Origin: Thermoplasmata archaeon
Lineage (GTDB): Archaea; Thermoplasmatota; Thermoplasmata; Thermoplasmatales; Thermoplasmataceae
Assembly: GCA_021826795.1 (NCBI GenBank)
Contig: JAKAYM010000011.1
Location: 1-23,272 of the forward strand
Reading direction: 5' to 3'
Length of the DNA: 23,272 bases
Shown here: piece by piece, positions 1 to 9,600 of the stretch
How the letters are laid out: every line of letters starts with the position of its first letter
Numbering within the stretch: the first letter of the stretch is position 1
Program-made: the position numbers and the translations under genes
Notes under the pieces: generated by a model
Told to the model about the DNA's origin: nothing
Databases searched by the model: none
What the model saw: the letters and a program-made list of their open reading frames with translations, nothing else

Positions 1-2
1 AC

Positions 3-195
3 AATTATTATAAGAGGTCGATGATAAATGTCTCATGAAATGGAAAGATTTTTGTTTAAGAATCACTATCCAACATCAATATACAATGAAATACAAATAT
101 CAATATCTAAACTTATACGAAGGTTATTTGGAAAAACATTATTATCTGAAATGGTTGATACAATGTTAAATAATAATATGAAATGTATTGAATAA
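3..195 (+). pseudogene. Decayed C-terminal end of an IS transposase (tentative)
   Basis: Two overlapping frames look like the end of one protein. One frame enters at the window edge and reads NYYKRSMINVS before a stop at 36-38. A second frame, open from ATG 28 to the TAA at 193-195 (55 residues), continues with YNEIQISISKLIRRLFGKT. The pattern of an N-E-x-E/Q helix followed by S-x-x-K/R-R-x-F-G-x-T-L-x-S resembles the C-terminal helix of DDE transposases of IS5-like elements, where the last catalytic Glu lies in an RxxIE/RNEIE context. The frame change and the short length suggest a frameshifted relic. The 55-residue frame alone could also be an unrelated hypothetical protein. The call rests on motif resemblance only. 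Confidence 0.35.
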
Positions 196-271
196 CAAAA
201 GCATTATTTTAATAGACTATCGTAAAATTATTATAAATTATAATTCTAAAATTAATTTACTTAACAAATTC

Positions 272-278
272 AAAAAAA
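272..278 (-). terminator. T-run downstream of the giant binding protein
   Basis: On the minus strand a run of seven T lies about 60 bases after the stop codon of the surface protein gene, within very AT-rich DNA (196-335). Archaeal transcription commonly ends at such T-rich tracts without a hairpin. No stem-loop was seen. Confidence 0.4.
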
Positions 279-335
279 TTAGTAATTATAATTAAAATTA
301 TTGAAATTAAAAATTTATTTCATAAGTGGTTAAGC

Positions 336-3300
336 TTATTTCTTTTTCCTGGTTACAAAGAAAGCTGCTAATCCAATTACTACTATAGCTACCACAACTC
401 CAACTATTATATAGTCATCAGTGTAATTGACGATGTGTTTATAGGTTACATCCACGGACTGATTTGCACCACTAACGTGCACGGTACCGGATCCATCCTT
501 GGTTAACTTATATGATGCAACACTTCCTACGGTATAGCTGTAAGTACCATTTACTTCATTTGTAAATACTATTTTTGAAGTAGTTGATTTTTCAGTTACG
601 CCATTGAAAGTTACAGACCATGATGTTCCAGAGGATAATCCCGTTTCTGTGAATGTTACAGTGTAATAACTGGGTGCTGCCACTGAAGGTGAGTATGCCC
701 AAACAAGGGAAGGATCACCGGTAAGATTGTATACTGTTAATATAGCCGAACCACTTGAGGATATTGTTATACTGAAATTCTTGTATAATATACCTGCTAT
801 ATAGACTCTACTGTTCAGTATGTCTATTATAGGTACATTAATTATCTCAGATCTGGGTATATTGATAGTGGCTATTCCATTAACTGTAGCATTGAAGACA
901 AACGAGGTATAATTGTCATGTATAACCAAGTCTGACACAGTTACATTGAAACCACTAGCTACAGTATGGTTAACTGCTATAGTTGAGGTAGGTTTAGGCT
1001 CCTTTATCAGGGTTATATTAAGTACCATGGTGGATGAAACAGTCATAACCTTAGAATAAGGATAGTAACCTGCTTCAAATGCAGATATGGTGACCTTCCC
1101 AGCTGATGTTGATACATCATAAAATCCTGTAGTATTAACGTATGCCACTAATCCATTCACCGTGACTGATGAATTGGCAGGTAATACATATCCAGAGATC
1201 GATACCGAATTAACGATTTTTTGTAAAGTTACAACTAGGGGTGTAGCTTTCCCCTGAACTATAACGATAGTTGTCACATATCCTTTATATCCTAAAGCTG
1301 TAACGGCAACATAGTAGGTTCCAGCTGAAAGGGATACATTGAAATACCCATTCATAACTGGAATTCCAACTCCATTTGCTGTTATAGTTGCATTCAATGG
1401 AGTTACTATTCCTGTAAGATATCCGAAATGAGTTACTGATTTCAGTGTTATATTGTAACTATAGGTTTTATTAAATGATAGATGCACTATATTAGAATAC
1501 GGGCTGTATCCTGCCATACTGATAGTAATGTAATAGTTACCTTCAGGGTAATACCCAGAGAACATTCCACTGCTTAATGTTACATTTATACCGTTGATTG
1601 AAACCAAAGCATTCGCAGGAGCGACCTTTAATTCCAAATGTGCATCTTTCATGAACATAACTGATACATTTTCGGGCTTTTCATTAACTCTAAACATTCC
1701 CTTCATTCCAACGTAATCTGTTGCGCTAGGCACATAAGTATAAGTTTCATCATAGGGTAATGCCATAGTGTAACTAGAACCTTTTATAGCCGGTGAGCTA
1801 TACGTCGTCCCATTTCCCTCAGTTACATTAACATACCAAGTTGCTCCCACTGCTAAACCAGTCTCCTTAAAGGTTACATTGTATGTCTGTATTATCTCTT
1901 TCTCTGGAACCCCAACTGTCTGTATCGCAACAGCTCCTGTTCCATAGGCCGATATCTGGAATTCATCGAATGGCAGTAACGGACTATTAACAGCTTCAGG
2001 AGTAATCACACCTGTAGCATTATATGTGTAGTACAGAGATGTGAAATTAACATATGCCATACCCTTAGCGTTTGTTACAAGGTGTGCTGCAGGTTCAAAT
2101 TCACTTCCAGTCTCAGGTCCATATGTTGTTAATAAGTAGTAGTTTGGATTTGTCATTGATAGACTGGAGTTCAAGAAATATCCCCTATTCGCTCCAAGAG
2201 CATTTTGTGATGTTACATTTAAATTATAACCTGATACAGCCGTGCCATTGTCTGTTACCGAATATATAAGTTCCGTTACTGCTGCTGAAATATTTTTATG
2301 TGTAACTGTTATAGTGTAATTATTTTTTGAATGCTCGAGCTCAACTGGTAGCTCTATCGGCTCTCCTGATCCGTATCCATTGGCGTTCTGAGATGATGTT
2401 ACCTCTCCGATATCCATATATGGCGATTCACCGTATACTGGAGCATCCAAGGCATAATCTCCGATATAGAGATACTGGAGCGAGTCGTTTCCATTCAAAG
2501 TGTAATTGAACGTTGAATTAACTGCTACCATCACTGAAATATTCCCATTTGCACCTGTCTGCCCTGTAATTGATGTCATCATAGTACTATTATATGTGCT
2601 GTTGACAGGTACTGACAACTCCGTATAATCGCACAATGAGCTGTAAGTGCTTATATTCGAAATTGCCTGGGTCGGAGATGTCCTTTTCATCAAAATAGCC
2701 GCTCTCATTGCCTGTACAGTATACTCATATCCTGAAATCGGCTTGTTAGTCACCGGGTTATATACGGTTATATTGTAGTACTGATAGGAGGTACCTGACA
2801 ATTCTGATGGTCCAGATATTTTGTAAGCTACCCCCATAGGCAAATCAGTAATATTTACCACTCCTACTCCAGAAGCTATACTGGTACTAGTTGGAATTAC
2901 CGTAGCTGTCATAGGCACTAAACCTCCATAGCCTAAAACATTGATGAACGAATTATCAGGCGATACCTGGAATTTATAAACAGCCATTCCCGAACTATTG
3001 GTCTTTAATACATATGATGTTACATTCAGTATAGAAGGCTCCTCAGTGATTGATACTGTTGCATTGGCTATAGGCTTACCTGTTGCGTTGTCTGTGGCTA
3101 TGTAGGTGACTTTACCGTATTGCCCGTCGGTAAACACTGTCTGATTTGCATAACCAGTCACTATAGCGTGAGCTGCCGGCTTTACTGTTACTATAGGTTT
3201 TGACAATAGATGTACTGCCATCTCATTGTAATACCAAAATCCATCTATAGCCGACGTTACATCAGTGATACCAGTAAATGTATTATTATCCCAGACTATA

Positions 3301-5393
3301 TTGTCCTCTGGTCCGTATCCTATTGGCATCATCGTAGATTCATTGTCTTCTATATACTGCATTATATCCATAGCAGCCACGACTGTTTTTATATTTGATG
3401 TTGATGTTGCAATATTGGTAAGATTAAGCATTAATGAATCTATCTGGCTCCCAGTCATATATTTATCAGATATATTGAAGATGCTATTTAACGGCGTTGT
3501 CACGTTCATACCTGAAAATGGACCCTGGTAGTCCCCGGTTCCCACAGATGATGAGTAATTATAGTCATCTATAACATCAACTGCTGTATCTCCAAGTAGA
3601 CCAGAAACCCCGAGAGTTATGACATTATAAGATATTGAAGGGCTTGCTCCTGAATTGTCGTATGCATCAAGATGTGTAATTTCAGTTGAGAAGCTTTCTG
3701 ACTCTATTGTGGTAGCTATCCCTATTTTATCCCAATCTGAAGCAATTGTTTCATACCCAGTATAGATCTGGGGTATAAGCGATGAAGATGGTGATTGTAT
3801 AGTTGCAGTCACCTCTTTCCCATCGTAATACCAGTGCCCGCTTTTAAATGTCATCCCCGGTATACTTGCTATTGTATTATTTGCAGCAGTTGGATTATAC
3901 GAAAACGCTGGCACCGCTGAGTAATAATACGGCGAATCTATCTCAGGAATTGTGGAATAACCCGGTGCAAGATAACCATCACAAATGGATGATTGTATGT
4001 ATCCTAATGGCGATGCCATTCTTAATGCCTGTCTAAATGCGGTTATGTTGTACGGTGCATCATCACTATATGAATTAAATTTAAAATAAGCATATCCAGT
4101 AGAAGGCTTCTTCAAAATATTTACTCCAGGAATTCCCGCGACCGTAGGTAAAAACTCACTCGATAAATCACTTTCAATAGCATTTACTTTACCGGTACTT
4201 AATGCCCCTACAGCACCAGATGGGCTAGCATAAATGGATACATTTATACTATAAACCTTCGGAGCGAACTGATTTATATTATATGCCGTGTAACCGGGTA
4301 ATCCGTCATTCACGCTGTTACTTATTGATCTCAGGAAGAAATGTGGATTGGCATAAACTGACCAGTAATCACTTGTAAATACTTGTCCCTTAGGTTCACC
4401 AAATCCGCCGTTCATCATGAATGGCCCAGTTCCAACAAGACCTGGGTATAAGCCACGTCCAGCTCCGAAAGCTCCGCTGTGACCCATATCCCATTCATTG
4501 TATGCCTCATCTGAGGGTAAGCCGGTTGTTGTCTCGTTCCAGAGACCGCTTCCAGCTGATGCATAATCGTGGGAAACCCATATATGATAAGGTAGTATCG
4601 GTGTTTCAAGCGTATCTGGCACAAATATTCCGCTCGGCCCACTAAGGAAATATTCCACTGTTAGGTTGTTTAACGGCATTACATTTACCACGTGAGCATA
4701 TTCTCCCGAAAGATCCTCTGCATCATTTAATAGTTTCCACGATAATATGAAATCAGCTGCCTGAACATATTCTGTTTTCATTGTAATCGGTGTAGCTGCC
4801 TGGTATTTCTGGGATGTTGCATTATATACTCTAGTATATGTGTGCGAAAACGCTACGCCGCTGGCATTTGTAAAAGATGTATGGTTAGAATATACATATG
4901 TATCGCCTGCATTAGCAGAAGTGTAATCACTCCATTCAACTCCTGGTCTTATATGTACAGTGTAGATTTCATAAACACTGGACGTTGATCCTGTTAACGG
5001 GTCAAATGTGGTGATCGAAGTTGTTGGTTTTGAAACTGTGTAATTATCTGCTAAACAATATATATATGTACCGTTAGGAAGTTCGGTAGTTGCGGAACTA
5101 TACAGCAAATCAAGAATATAAAAGTCGCATACTGTAGCGGCCTCATAATAGTTTACGTAATCCGGATTTCCTACCTGTGCTAGCCTAAAGGTTCCATCAC
5201 TTGAAGTCGGTGCAGATGGTTGTGCACTAACGGGAATAGCTGCCTGACTGGCTGTTCCGGCTGCCAATCCTGTACTTTGGGTAGTATTGACTCCAATATT
5301 TCCACTAAGCGGTTCCATCATAAACATCAATGCCACAATTACAGCAAACGCTATAATTAGCTTCTTACTTGTTAAAATACCTCTTTTATTCAT
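336..5393 (-). CDS. Giant membrane-anchored family-5 substrate-binding surface protein with Ig/PEGA-like repeats
   Basis: The protein has 1685 residues, against roughly 500-650 for a usual dipeptide/oligopeptide-binding protein (SBP_bac_5 family, the extracellular part of Dpp/Opp ABC importers). Residues 1-30 form a signal peptide or anchor with hydrophobic core 12-25 and no lipobox Cys. Residues about 65-730 carry the binding domain: an N-terminal segment leading to LDLLYSS, the YTVHIRPGVEWSD signature, and ITAFRQALRMASP. An Ig-like domain starts near 740. Two FTETGL-type beta modules lie near 1170-1250 and 1576-1655. Three PEGA-like repeats start near 1250, 1323 and 1395. A transmembrane helix (about 1661-1680) ends in RKKK, so the bulk should sit outside the cell. 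I count about 59 N-x-S/T sequons, suggesting heavy N-glycosylation. No transporter permease or ATPase gene is adjacent. The ligand (peptide or sugar oligomer) is not determined. A TATA box centred 26 bases before the ATG supports this start and a leaderless mRNA. Confidence 0.85.
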   Translation of the reverse strand: MNKRGILTSKKLIIAFAVIVALMFMMEPLSGNIGVNTTQSTGLAAGTASQAAIPVSAQPSAPTSSDGTFRLAQVGNPDYVNYYEAATVCDFYILDLLYSSATTELPNGTYIYCLADNYTVSKPTTSITTFDPLTGSTSSVYEIYTVHIRPGVEWSDYTSANAGDTYVYSNHTSFTNASGVAFSHTYTRVYNATSQKYQAATPITMKTEYVQAADFILSWKLLNDAEDLSGEYAHVVNVMPLNNLTVEYFLSGPSGIFVPDTLETPILPYHIWVSHDYASAGSGLWNETTTGLPSDEAYNEWDMGHSGAFGAGRGLYPGLVGTGPFMMNGGFGEPKGQVFTSDYWSVYANPHFFLRSISNSVNDGLPGYTAYNINQFAPKVYSINVSIYASPSGAVGALSTGKVNAIESDLSSEFLPTVAGIPGVNILKKPSTGYAYFKFNSYSDDAPYNITAFRQALRMASPLGYIQSSICDGYLAPGYSTIPEIDSPYYYSAVPAFSYNPTAANNTIASIPGMTFKSGHWYYDGKEVTATIQSPSSSLIPQIYTGYETIASDWDKIGIATTIESESFSTEITHLDAYDNSGASPSISYNVITLGVSGLLGDTAVDVIDDYNYSSSVGTGDYQGPFSGMNVTTPLNSIFNISDKYMTGSQIDSLMLNLTNIATSTSNIKTVVAAMDIMQYIEDNESTMMPIGYGPEDNIVWDNNTFTGITDVTSAIDGFWYYNEMAVHLLSKPIVTVKPAAHAIVTGYANQTVFTDGQYGKVTYIATDNATGKPIANATVSITEEPSILNVTSYVLKTNSSGMAVYKFQVSPDNSFINVLGYGGLVPMTATVIPTSTSIASGVGVVNITDLPMGVAYKISGPSELSGTSYQYYNITVYNPVTNKPISGYEYTVQAMRAAILMKRTSPTQAISNISTYSSLCDYTELSVPVNSTYNSTMMTSITGQTGANGNISVMVAVNSTFNYTLNGNDSLQYLYIGDYALDAPVYGESPYMDIGEVTSSQNANGYGSGEPIELPVELEHSKNNYTITVTHKNISAAVTELIYSVTDNGTAVSGYNLNVTSQNALGANRGYFLNSSLSMTNPNYYLLTTYGPETGSEFEPAAHLVTNAKGMAYVNFTSLYYTYNATGVITPEAVNSPLLPFDEFQISAYGTGAVAIQTVGVPEKEIIQTYNVTFKETGLAVGATWYVNVTEGNGTTYSSPAIKGSSYTMALPYDETYTYVPSATDYVGMKGMFRVNEKPENVSVMFMKDAHLELKVAPANALVSINGINVTLSSGMFSGYYPEGNYYITISMAGYSPYSNIVHLSFNKTYSYNITLKSVTHFGYLTGIVTPLNATITANGVGIPVMNGYFNVSLSAGTYYVAVTALGYKGYVTTIVIVQGKATPLVVTLQKIVNSVSISGYVLPANSSVTVNGLVAYVNTTGFYDVSTSAGKVTISAFEAGYYPYSKVMTVSSTMVLNITLIKEPKPTSTIAVNHTVASGFNVTVSDLVIHDNYTSFVFNATVNGIATINIPRSEIINVPIIDILNSRVYIAGILYKNFSITISSSGSAILTVYNLTGDPSLVWAYSPSVAAPSYYTVTFTETGLSSGTSWSVTFNGVTEKSTTSKIVFTNEVNGTYSYTVGSVASYKLTKDGSGTVHVSGANQSVDVTYKHIVNYTDDYIIVGVVVAIVVIGLAAFFVTRKKK

Positions 5394-5414
5394 TAAATTA
5401 AGAATACATAGTTG

Positions 5415-5423
5415 TATATAAAT
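5415..5423 (-). promoter_or_regulatory. TATA box of the surface-protein gene (leaderless)
   Basis: Minus-strand ATTTATATA, preceded by purine-rich AGATAAG (possible BRE), is centred 26 bases before the ATG at 5393. This is the spacing expected if transcription begins at or beside the start codon. Confidence 0.6.
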
Positions 5424-5429
5424 CTTATC

Positions 5430-6340
5430 TTATATGTTTTGGTTTTGTTAACACTACCGCCCAACTATATATAACTTAACTTTTAATTTCAGATAATACT
5501 ACTATACCTATACACTTCAGTATTAGCGTTAAGTACACAGTATTTATTCCATTTAACCCCGTTTTTGGCATTTTATCTTTACTCCAAGAAAAACGGATAG
5601 ATCAATTATATTATATAAACAAATTATGATATAGATGTACTTATCACACCTTTTAACGATTGTTATTGCACTATCCCAAATTCCCCATTTGATATTTTCA
5701 TAAGCTGGTATACAATATTCCTATGGCCAATTGCATTGTCAAAGACTCATTTATTAGCCTAGTGTGTATTCATTGTAATAATTGTCTTCTCAAATGTAGA
5801 ACACCTCCTTTATATCAACTATATCATAGAATGTATTGACGCATATCGGTTTCTCAGCCCTATTTCTATCCTTTTGTGAGTATTAACAAATATGATACAG
5901 TTTCCCTTCTCTATTCATGTTAATTCTGAATTCTGAAAATAGAATGTATATTCTCAAATATACAATCGGATATTTCCAATATATTATATACCAAATCCGT
6001 AGAGGCGTATATAGTTTTTAGCAGAGTCTGAACTTCAGACGATACAGACCAGTAATATATATAGCCCTTGTTTTCTTCAACAATTCAGAAAAATTATACA
6101 TATAGTTCCTGTATTTCCTCCACTCTAGACTAAAATGCTTAGATATATAGATCATAAATGAATTAAATGTAGCTATTTGAGTAGTGGAATATATTGATTG
6201 TATTAGGCTGTTTATAGAAAGAAGATTTAACCATATTGATGTATATTGTAAAAGTCTGGAATTATTATATTTTCTCGATTTCTACTAGGTCAATATACTC
6301 TTTATGGCTTGCCATGCATATTTCCTTGCATCACAATTTT
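5430..6340. other. Gene-free AT-rich region, possibly decayed coding DNA
   Basis: About 0.9 kb without a convincing intact gene on either strand. Several short minus-strand stretches read like protein but are broken by stops (for example GHRNIVYQLMKISNGE near 5690-5740). Between about 5960 and 6090 a minus-strand frame of roughly 50 codons is open but has no good start. These may be relics of a decayed gene or IS element, but I could not match them to a family. An 11-base direct repeat, ATAGAATGTAT, occurs near 5826 and 5940, and a 15-base dyad is at 6026-6040. No RNA gene was recognised. Confidence 0.5.
6026..6040. repeat. 15-base perfect dyad GTCTGAA-C-TTCAGAC
   Basis: Seven-base arms flank a single central base. 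As DNA this is operator-like; as RNA it would fold with a small loop. It lies about 370 bases before the 51-residue mini-gene and about 630 before the surface-protein start on the other strand, so no target gene is obvious. A match of this size could arise by chance at a few per cent in a region this long. Confidence 0.3.
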
Positions 6341-6346
6341 TATGAT

Positions 6347-6356
6347 AATTTAAATA
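6347..6356 (+). promoter_or_regulatory. TATA box of the 51-residue mini-gene
   Basis: AATTTAAATA is centred about 47 bases before the ATG at 6399. It predicts a transcript starting near 6378 with a leader of about 20 bases that contains the SD-like sequence. Confidence 0.45.
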
Positions 6357-6385
6357 GTAGTTTATGAATTAACTAAAAAAAATAA

Positions 6386-6392
6386 AAGGGGT
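6386..6392 (+). promoter_or_regulatory. Shine-Dalgarno-like site of the 51-residue mini-gene
   Basis: AAGGGGT lies six bases before ATG 6399. GGGGT can pair with the archaeal 16S tail (complement of GGAGGTGAT) with one G-U wobble. An SD fits the predicted leader and is one reason to regard this short frame as translated. Confidence 0.45.
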
Positions 6393-6398
6393 AATTTA

Positions 6399-6554
6399 AT
6401 GGATAAAGAAGAAAAAAAAGAAAAAGAGGAGCTGAGGCAGCAGAAAAAATATCTAAAGGACAGAAAAAAGATCTTGAAGAGTGAAGAGAAGTCGAATTCG
6501 GCGGAAGATGCCGCCGATGCTGAAGAAAAATCCGGTGGTGGAACGTTTCAATAA
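6399..6554 (+). CDS. Highly charged 51-residue protein, unknown function
   Basis: The frame starts MDKEEKKEKEELRQQKKYLK, continues with more Lys/Glu, then an acidic Ala-rich stretch (SAEDAADAEE), and ends KSGGGTFQ. It has no Cys or Trp and no hydrophobic core. Residues 1-30 could form a single charged helix or coiled coil. Its codons are far richer in G and C than the flanking non-coding DNA, as expected of a real gene. It has its own signals: a TATA box at 6347-6356, an SD at 6386-6392, and a T6 tract at 6565-6570 just after the stop. It lies 96 bases before tricorn, which has a separate promoter, so it is probably transcribed on its own. I do not recognise the family. Nucleic-acid or ribosome association is conceivable for so charged a protein, but that is speculation. 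Confidence 0.6.
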   Translation: MDKEEKKEKEELRQQKKYLKDRKKILKSEEKSNSAEDAADAEEKSGGGTFQ

Positions 6555-6564
6555 TTATCCTAAC

Positions 6565-6570
6565 TTTTTT
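6565..6570 (+). terminator. T-run after the 51-residue mini-gene
   Basis: Six T follow the stop codon by ten bases. This is a plausible archaeal T-tract terminator that would isolate the mini-gene from tricorn. Confidence 0.4.
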
Positions 6571-6620
6571 AATAAGAATTCTGAATAATTCTGTATAGAA
6601 ATAGTTGTGGTGCCCTTATA

Positions 6621-6630
6621 ATTATAAATA
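6621..6630 (+). promoter_or_regulatory. TATA box of tricorn (leaderless)
   Basis: ATTATAAATA is centred about 25 bases before ATG 6651. It fits a leaderless transcript starting at that ATG better than at the ATG six bases upstream (6645). Confidence 0.55.
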
Positions 6631-6650
6631 CATAATACAAATATATGATA

Positions 6651-9600
6651 ATGAATAGATACCTAATGTACCCAGACATAAAAGATGATCTGATAGTTTT
6701 TGTACATGATAATGACCTATGGAGATATAGCCTTAAAACAGGAGTAACTGAAAGACTCACAAACAATCTTGGAATAGTAACATCTCCTAGAATAAGTCCT
6801 GATAAGAAATTTGTATATTTTAGATTAATGACCGGTAAATCTGCTGATAGTTCTGATATATATTCGATTGAACTAAGTTCAGGCAAACTTGCAAGAGTTA
6901 CCTATGTTTCCGGAAAAAGTGTTAGTAGAAGGATGTATACATCTATTGCCGGATTTGATAAGGACAATAAATTGGTTGTTTCCACAGATATGTATTATCC
7001 ATTTGGAACTCCAATGCTTTTCAGGGTTGAAAATAATAATTTATATCCCTTGAATTTTGGGCCTGCTCTGAATATTATATACGATAAAGATGGCGTATAT
7101 CTCGGGAGGAACACAATAGATATGCCACACTGGAAACACTATAAGGGTGGAACACGGGGGAAAATACTGGTAGGAAAGAATATGAATTTTAAAATAGTAG
7201 TTGATCTGGAATCCAATGTAAACTGCCCGATGATTTATAATGGTAATTTATGCTTTATTTCGGATCATCAGGGTACAGGAAATATATATTCCATATCAGC
7301 CAAGGGGGAATTGACAAAGTTAACAGACTTTAGTGATTACTACGTTAGAAATGCAAATTCTGATGGGAATAGCATAATATTCCAGAAGGCGGGATCTTTA
7401 TTTTTACTACATGATGGAAATATATCAGAACTTAATATTGAAATAAATGTACCTTCGATCAATAGAGAAATAAGAATATTGAAGGCTGTAGACTATTTAA
7501 CCGGATATGGTCTTGATTATTCTGGTGAAATGCTATCCTTAACTACACGGGGTCAGGTTCTCTATACAGGTATTAAAGGAGGACCAATATTCAATATAAA
7601 CAAATTGAAAAACCAGATAGTAAAATTTTCCAGGCAGGATTTGATTGTTTACAGTTACGGTGAAAATGAGGATTTAATTTCTATATATGATTTAAACGGG
7701 GAAATCAGGAATAATTTCCTGTTTGATAAGGGAATAATTGTAAATATCAAAGCATCTCCTGATGGTAAAAAAATAGCAATTGCCAACAACAGATTTGAAT
7801 TGTTTATGTTAACACCGGAAAACGGAAAGGTAGATAAAATAGATGAAAGCGAATCTGATTCTATTGATGACTTTTCCTGGTCAAATGATTCTAGACTCCT
7901 CGCATATTCATTTCCGGAATCCAGCTATTTTGGATATAACGGTAGCAGTTATATCAAAATCTATGACACTGAAGCCAAAAAATCATACAGATGTACCACC
8001 TCCGGCTCCATAGACTTTAAGCCAGTTTTCAACAGTAAAGATGATTATTTATATTATCTATCGAAGAGATCACTTGACCCTGTCATGGATCAATTAGTAT
8101 TTAATCTAGGGTATCCTGCCATCACCAAACCCTATGCACTACCATTAAAAGGTAACAGCATACCTATTTTTTCAGAAATTCCAGATGAACTTCTCAAAAA
8201 TCGTGAAAATAAATATTTACTGGATGACATAGCCAGGTTCAGTCAGGTGTTTCCCGTAGATGCTATGGATTATGTGGACATTTATCCAGTTGATGATGGA
8301 GTACTATTACTGCATATGCCTATTGAAGGTGCCATGAAAAGTTATTTATTCAATGATGGTGAAAAATCAGGTCAGTTACAATTATTCAGCTTTAAAACCA
8401 ATAAATCTGAAACCTATGAAGATAGTGTTGTCAGCTTCTATCCATCTGGGAATGGCAGATACCTGATGATCAGAAAACCTGGAAATAAATTCATAAAAAG
8501 GGAAATAACTACCAAAAAGGATGAAGATATAAACATGGATAGACTGAAACTGATTGTAAATCCACCCATGGAATGGGAAAACATGCTGTATGATACATAT
8601 AGGCTTATAGGAGAAAATTTCTGGAGTGTTCAAAAGCTCAAAGTAATTGGTAATAAGCCTTATATTAAATACAAAAAACTTCTTGAAAGGGTGAGCTGCA
8701 GATTTGAACTTTCTGATATACTGAGAGAAATGCAGGGGGAATATGGAACTTCCCATTCCTATGAAATTGGTGGAGATTTATCATCTGTTGAATCAAAGGG
8801 CATAGGTAAGCTTGGCATTGATTACATTTACAAGGATGGAAAATACATAATCAAAAAGATATACAGTGGCGATTTATCCAATGAGAATGAAAAGTCTCCA
8901 TTAATGTACACAGATATAAAGGAAAACGATGTGTTGAAATCTGTCAATGGCATTGAATTGAGTGAAGATTTCAATCCAGACAGAGCCCTGTTGAACCATT
9001 CAGATGAAATCGTAAAGATTGAAGCCCAGAGGGATAATGAAATAAAAAGCTACTTTGTAAGAACCCTGAATGATGAAAAATATTTAAGATACCGAAATTT
9101 TGTAGAAACAAATCGTGAGTATGTGCATAAAGTCACATGTGAAAGGGTAGGTTACATTCATATTCCGGATATGGGAATGAATGGTTATAATGAATTTTTC
9201 AGGCTTTATGACCGCGAATCAAACAGGGAAGCTTTGATAGTTGATTTAAGATTCAATGGTGGTGGTTTTGTTTCACAGTTACTTCTTGAAAAAATAGCCA
9301 GGAAGAGAATAGGTTACGACGTCCCCCGGCGTGGAATTATTACCCCGTACCCTATTGATTCCGTTAATGGTCCACTGGTTGCACTGACAAATGAATATGC
9401 AGGATCTGACGGGGATATAGGGACCCATGTGTTCAAACTAATGCATCTGGGAAAGGTCATCGGAACCAGAACCTGGGGCGGTGTTGTTGGAATAAATCCT
9501 AAAATCAAGCTTCTGGATGGTACAACTGTTACCCAGCCACAGTTTGCAACGTGGTTTTCAGATGTTAAATACGGACTGGAAAATTACGGAACAGACCCAG

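Noticed and set aside
4415..4645. Paired 74-75-codon frames on both strands inside the surface-protein gene
   Set aside because: Both are shadows of the real coding frame; neither has a ribosome site or a family motif.
8382..8756. 124-codon minus-strand frame inside tricorn
   Set aside because: It is a shadow of the clearly functional tricorn frame, with no start signals.
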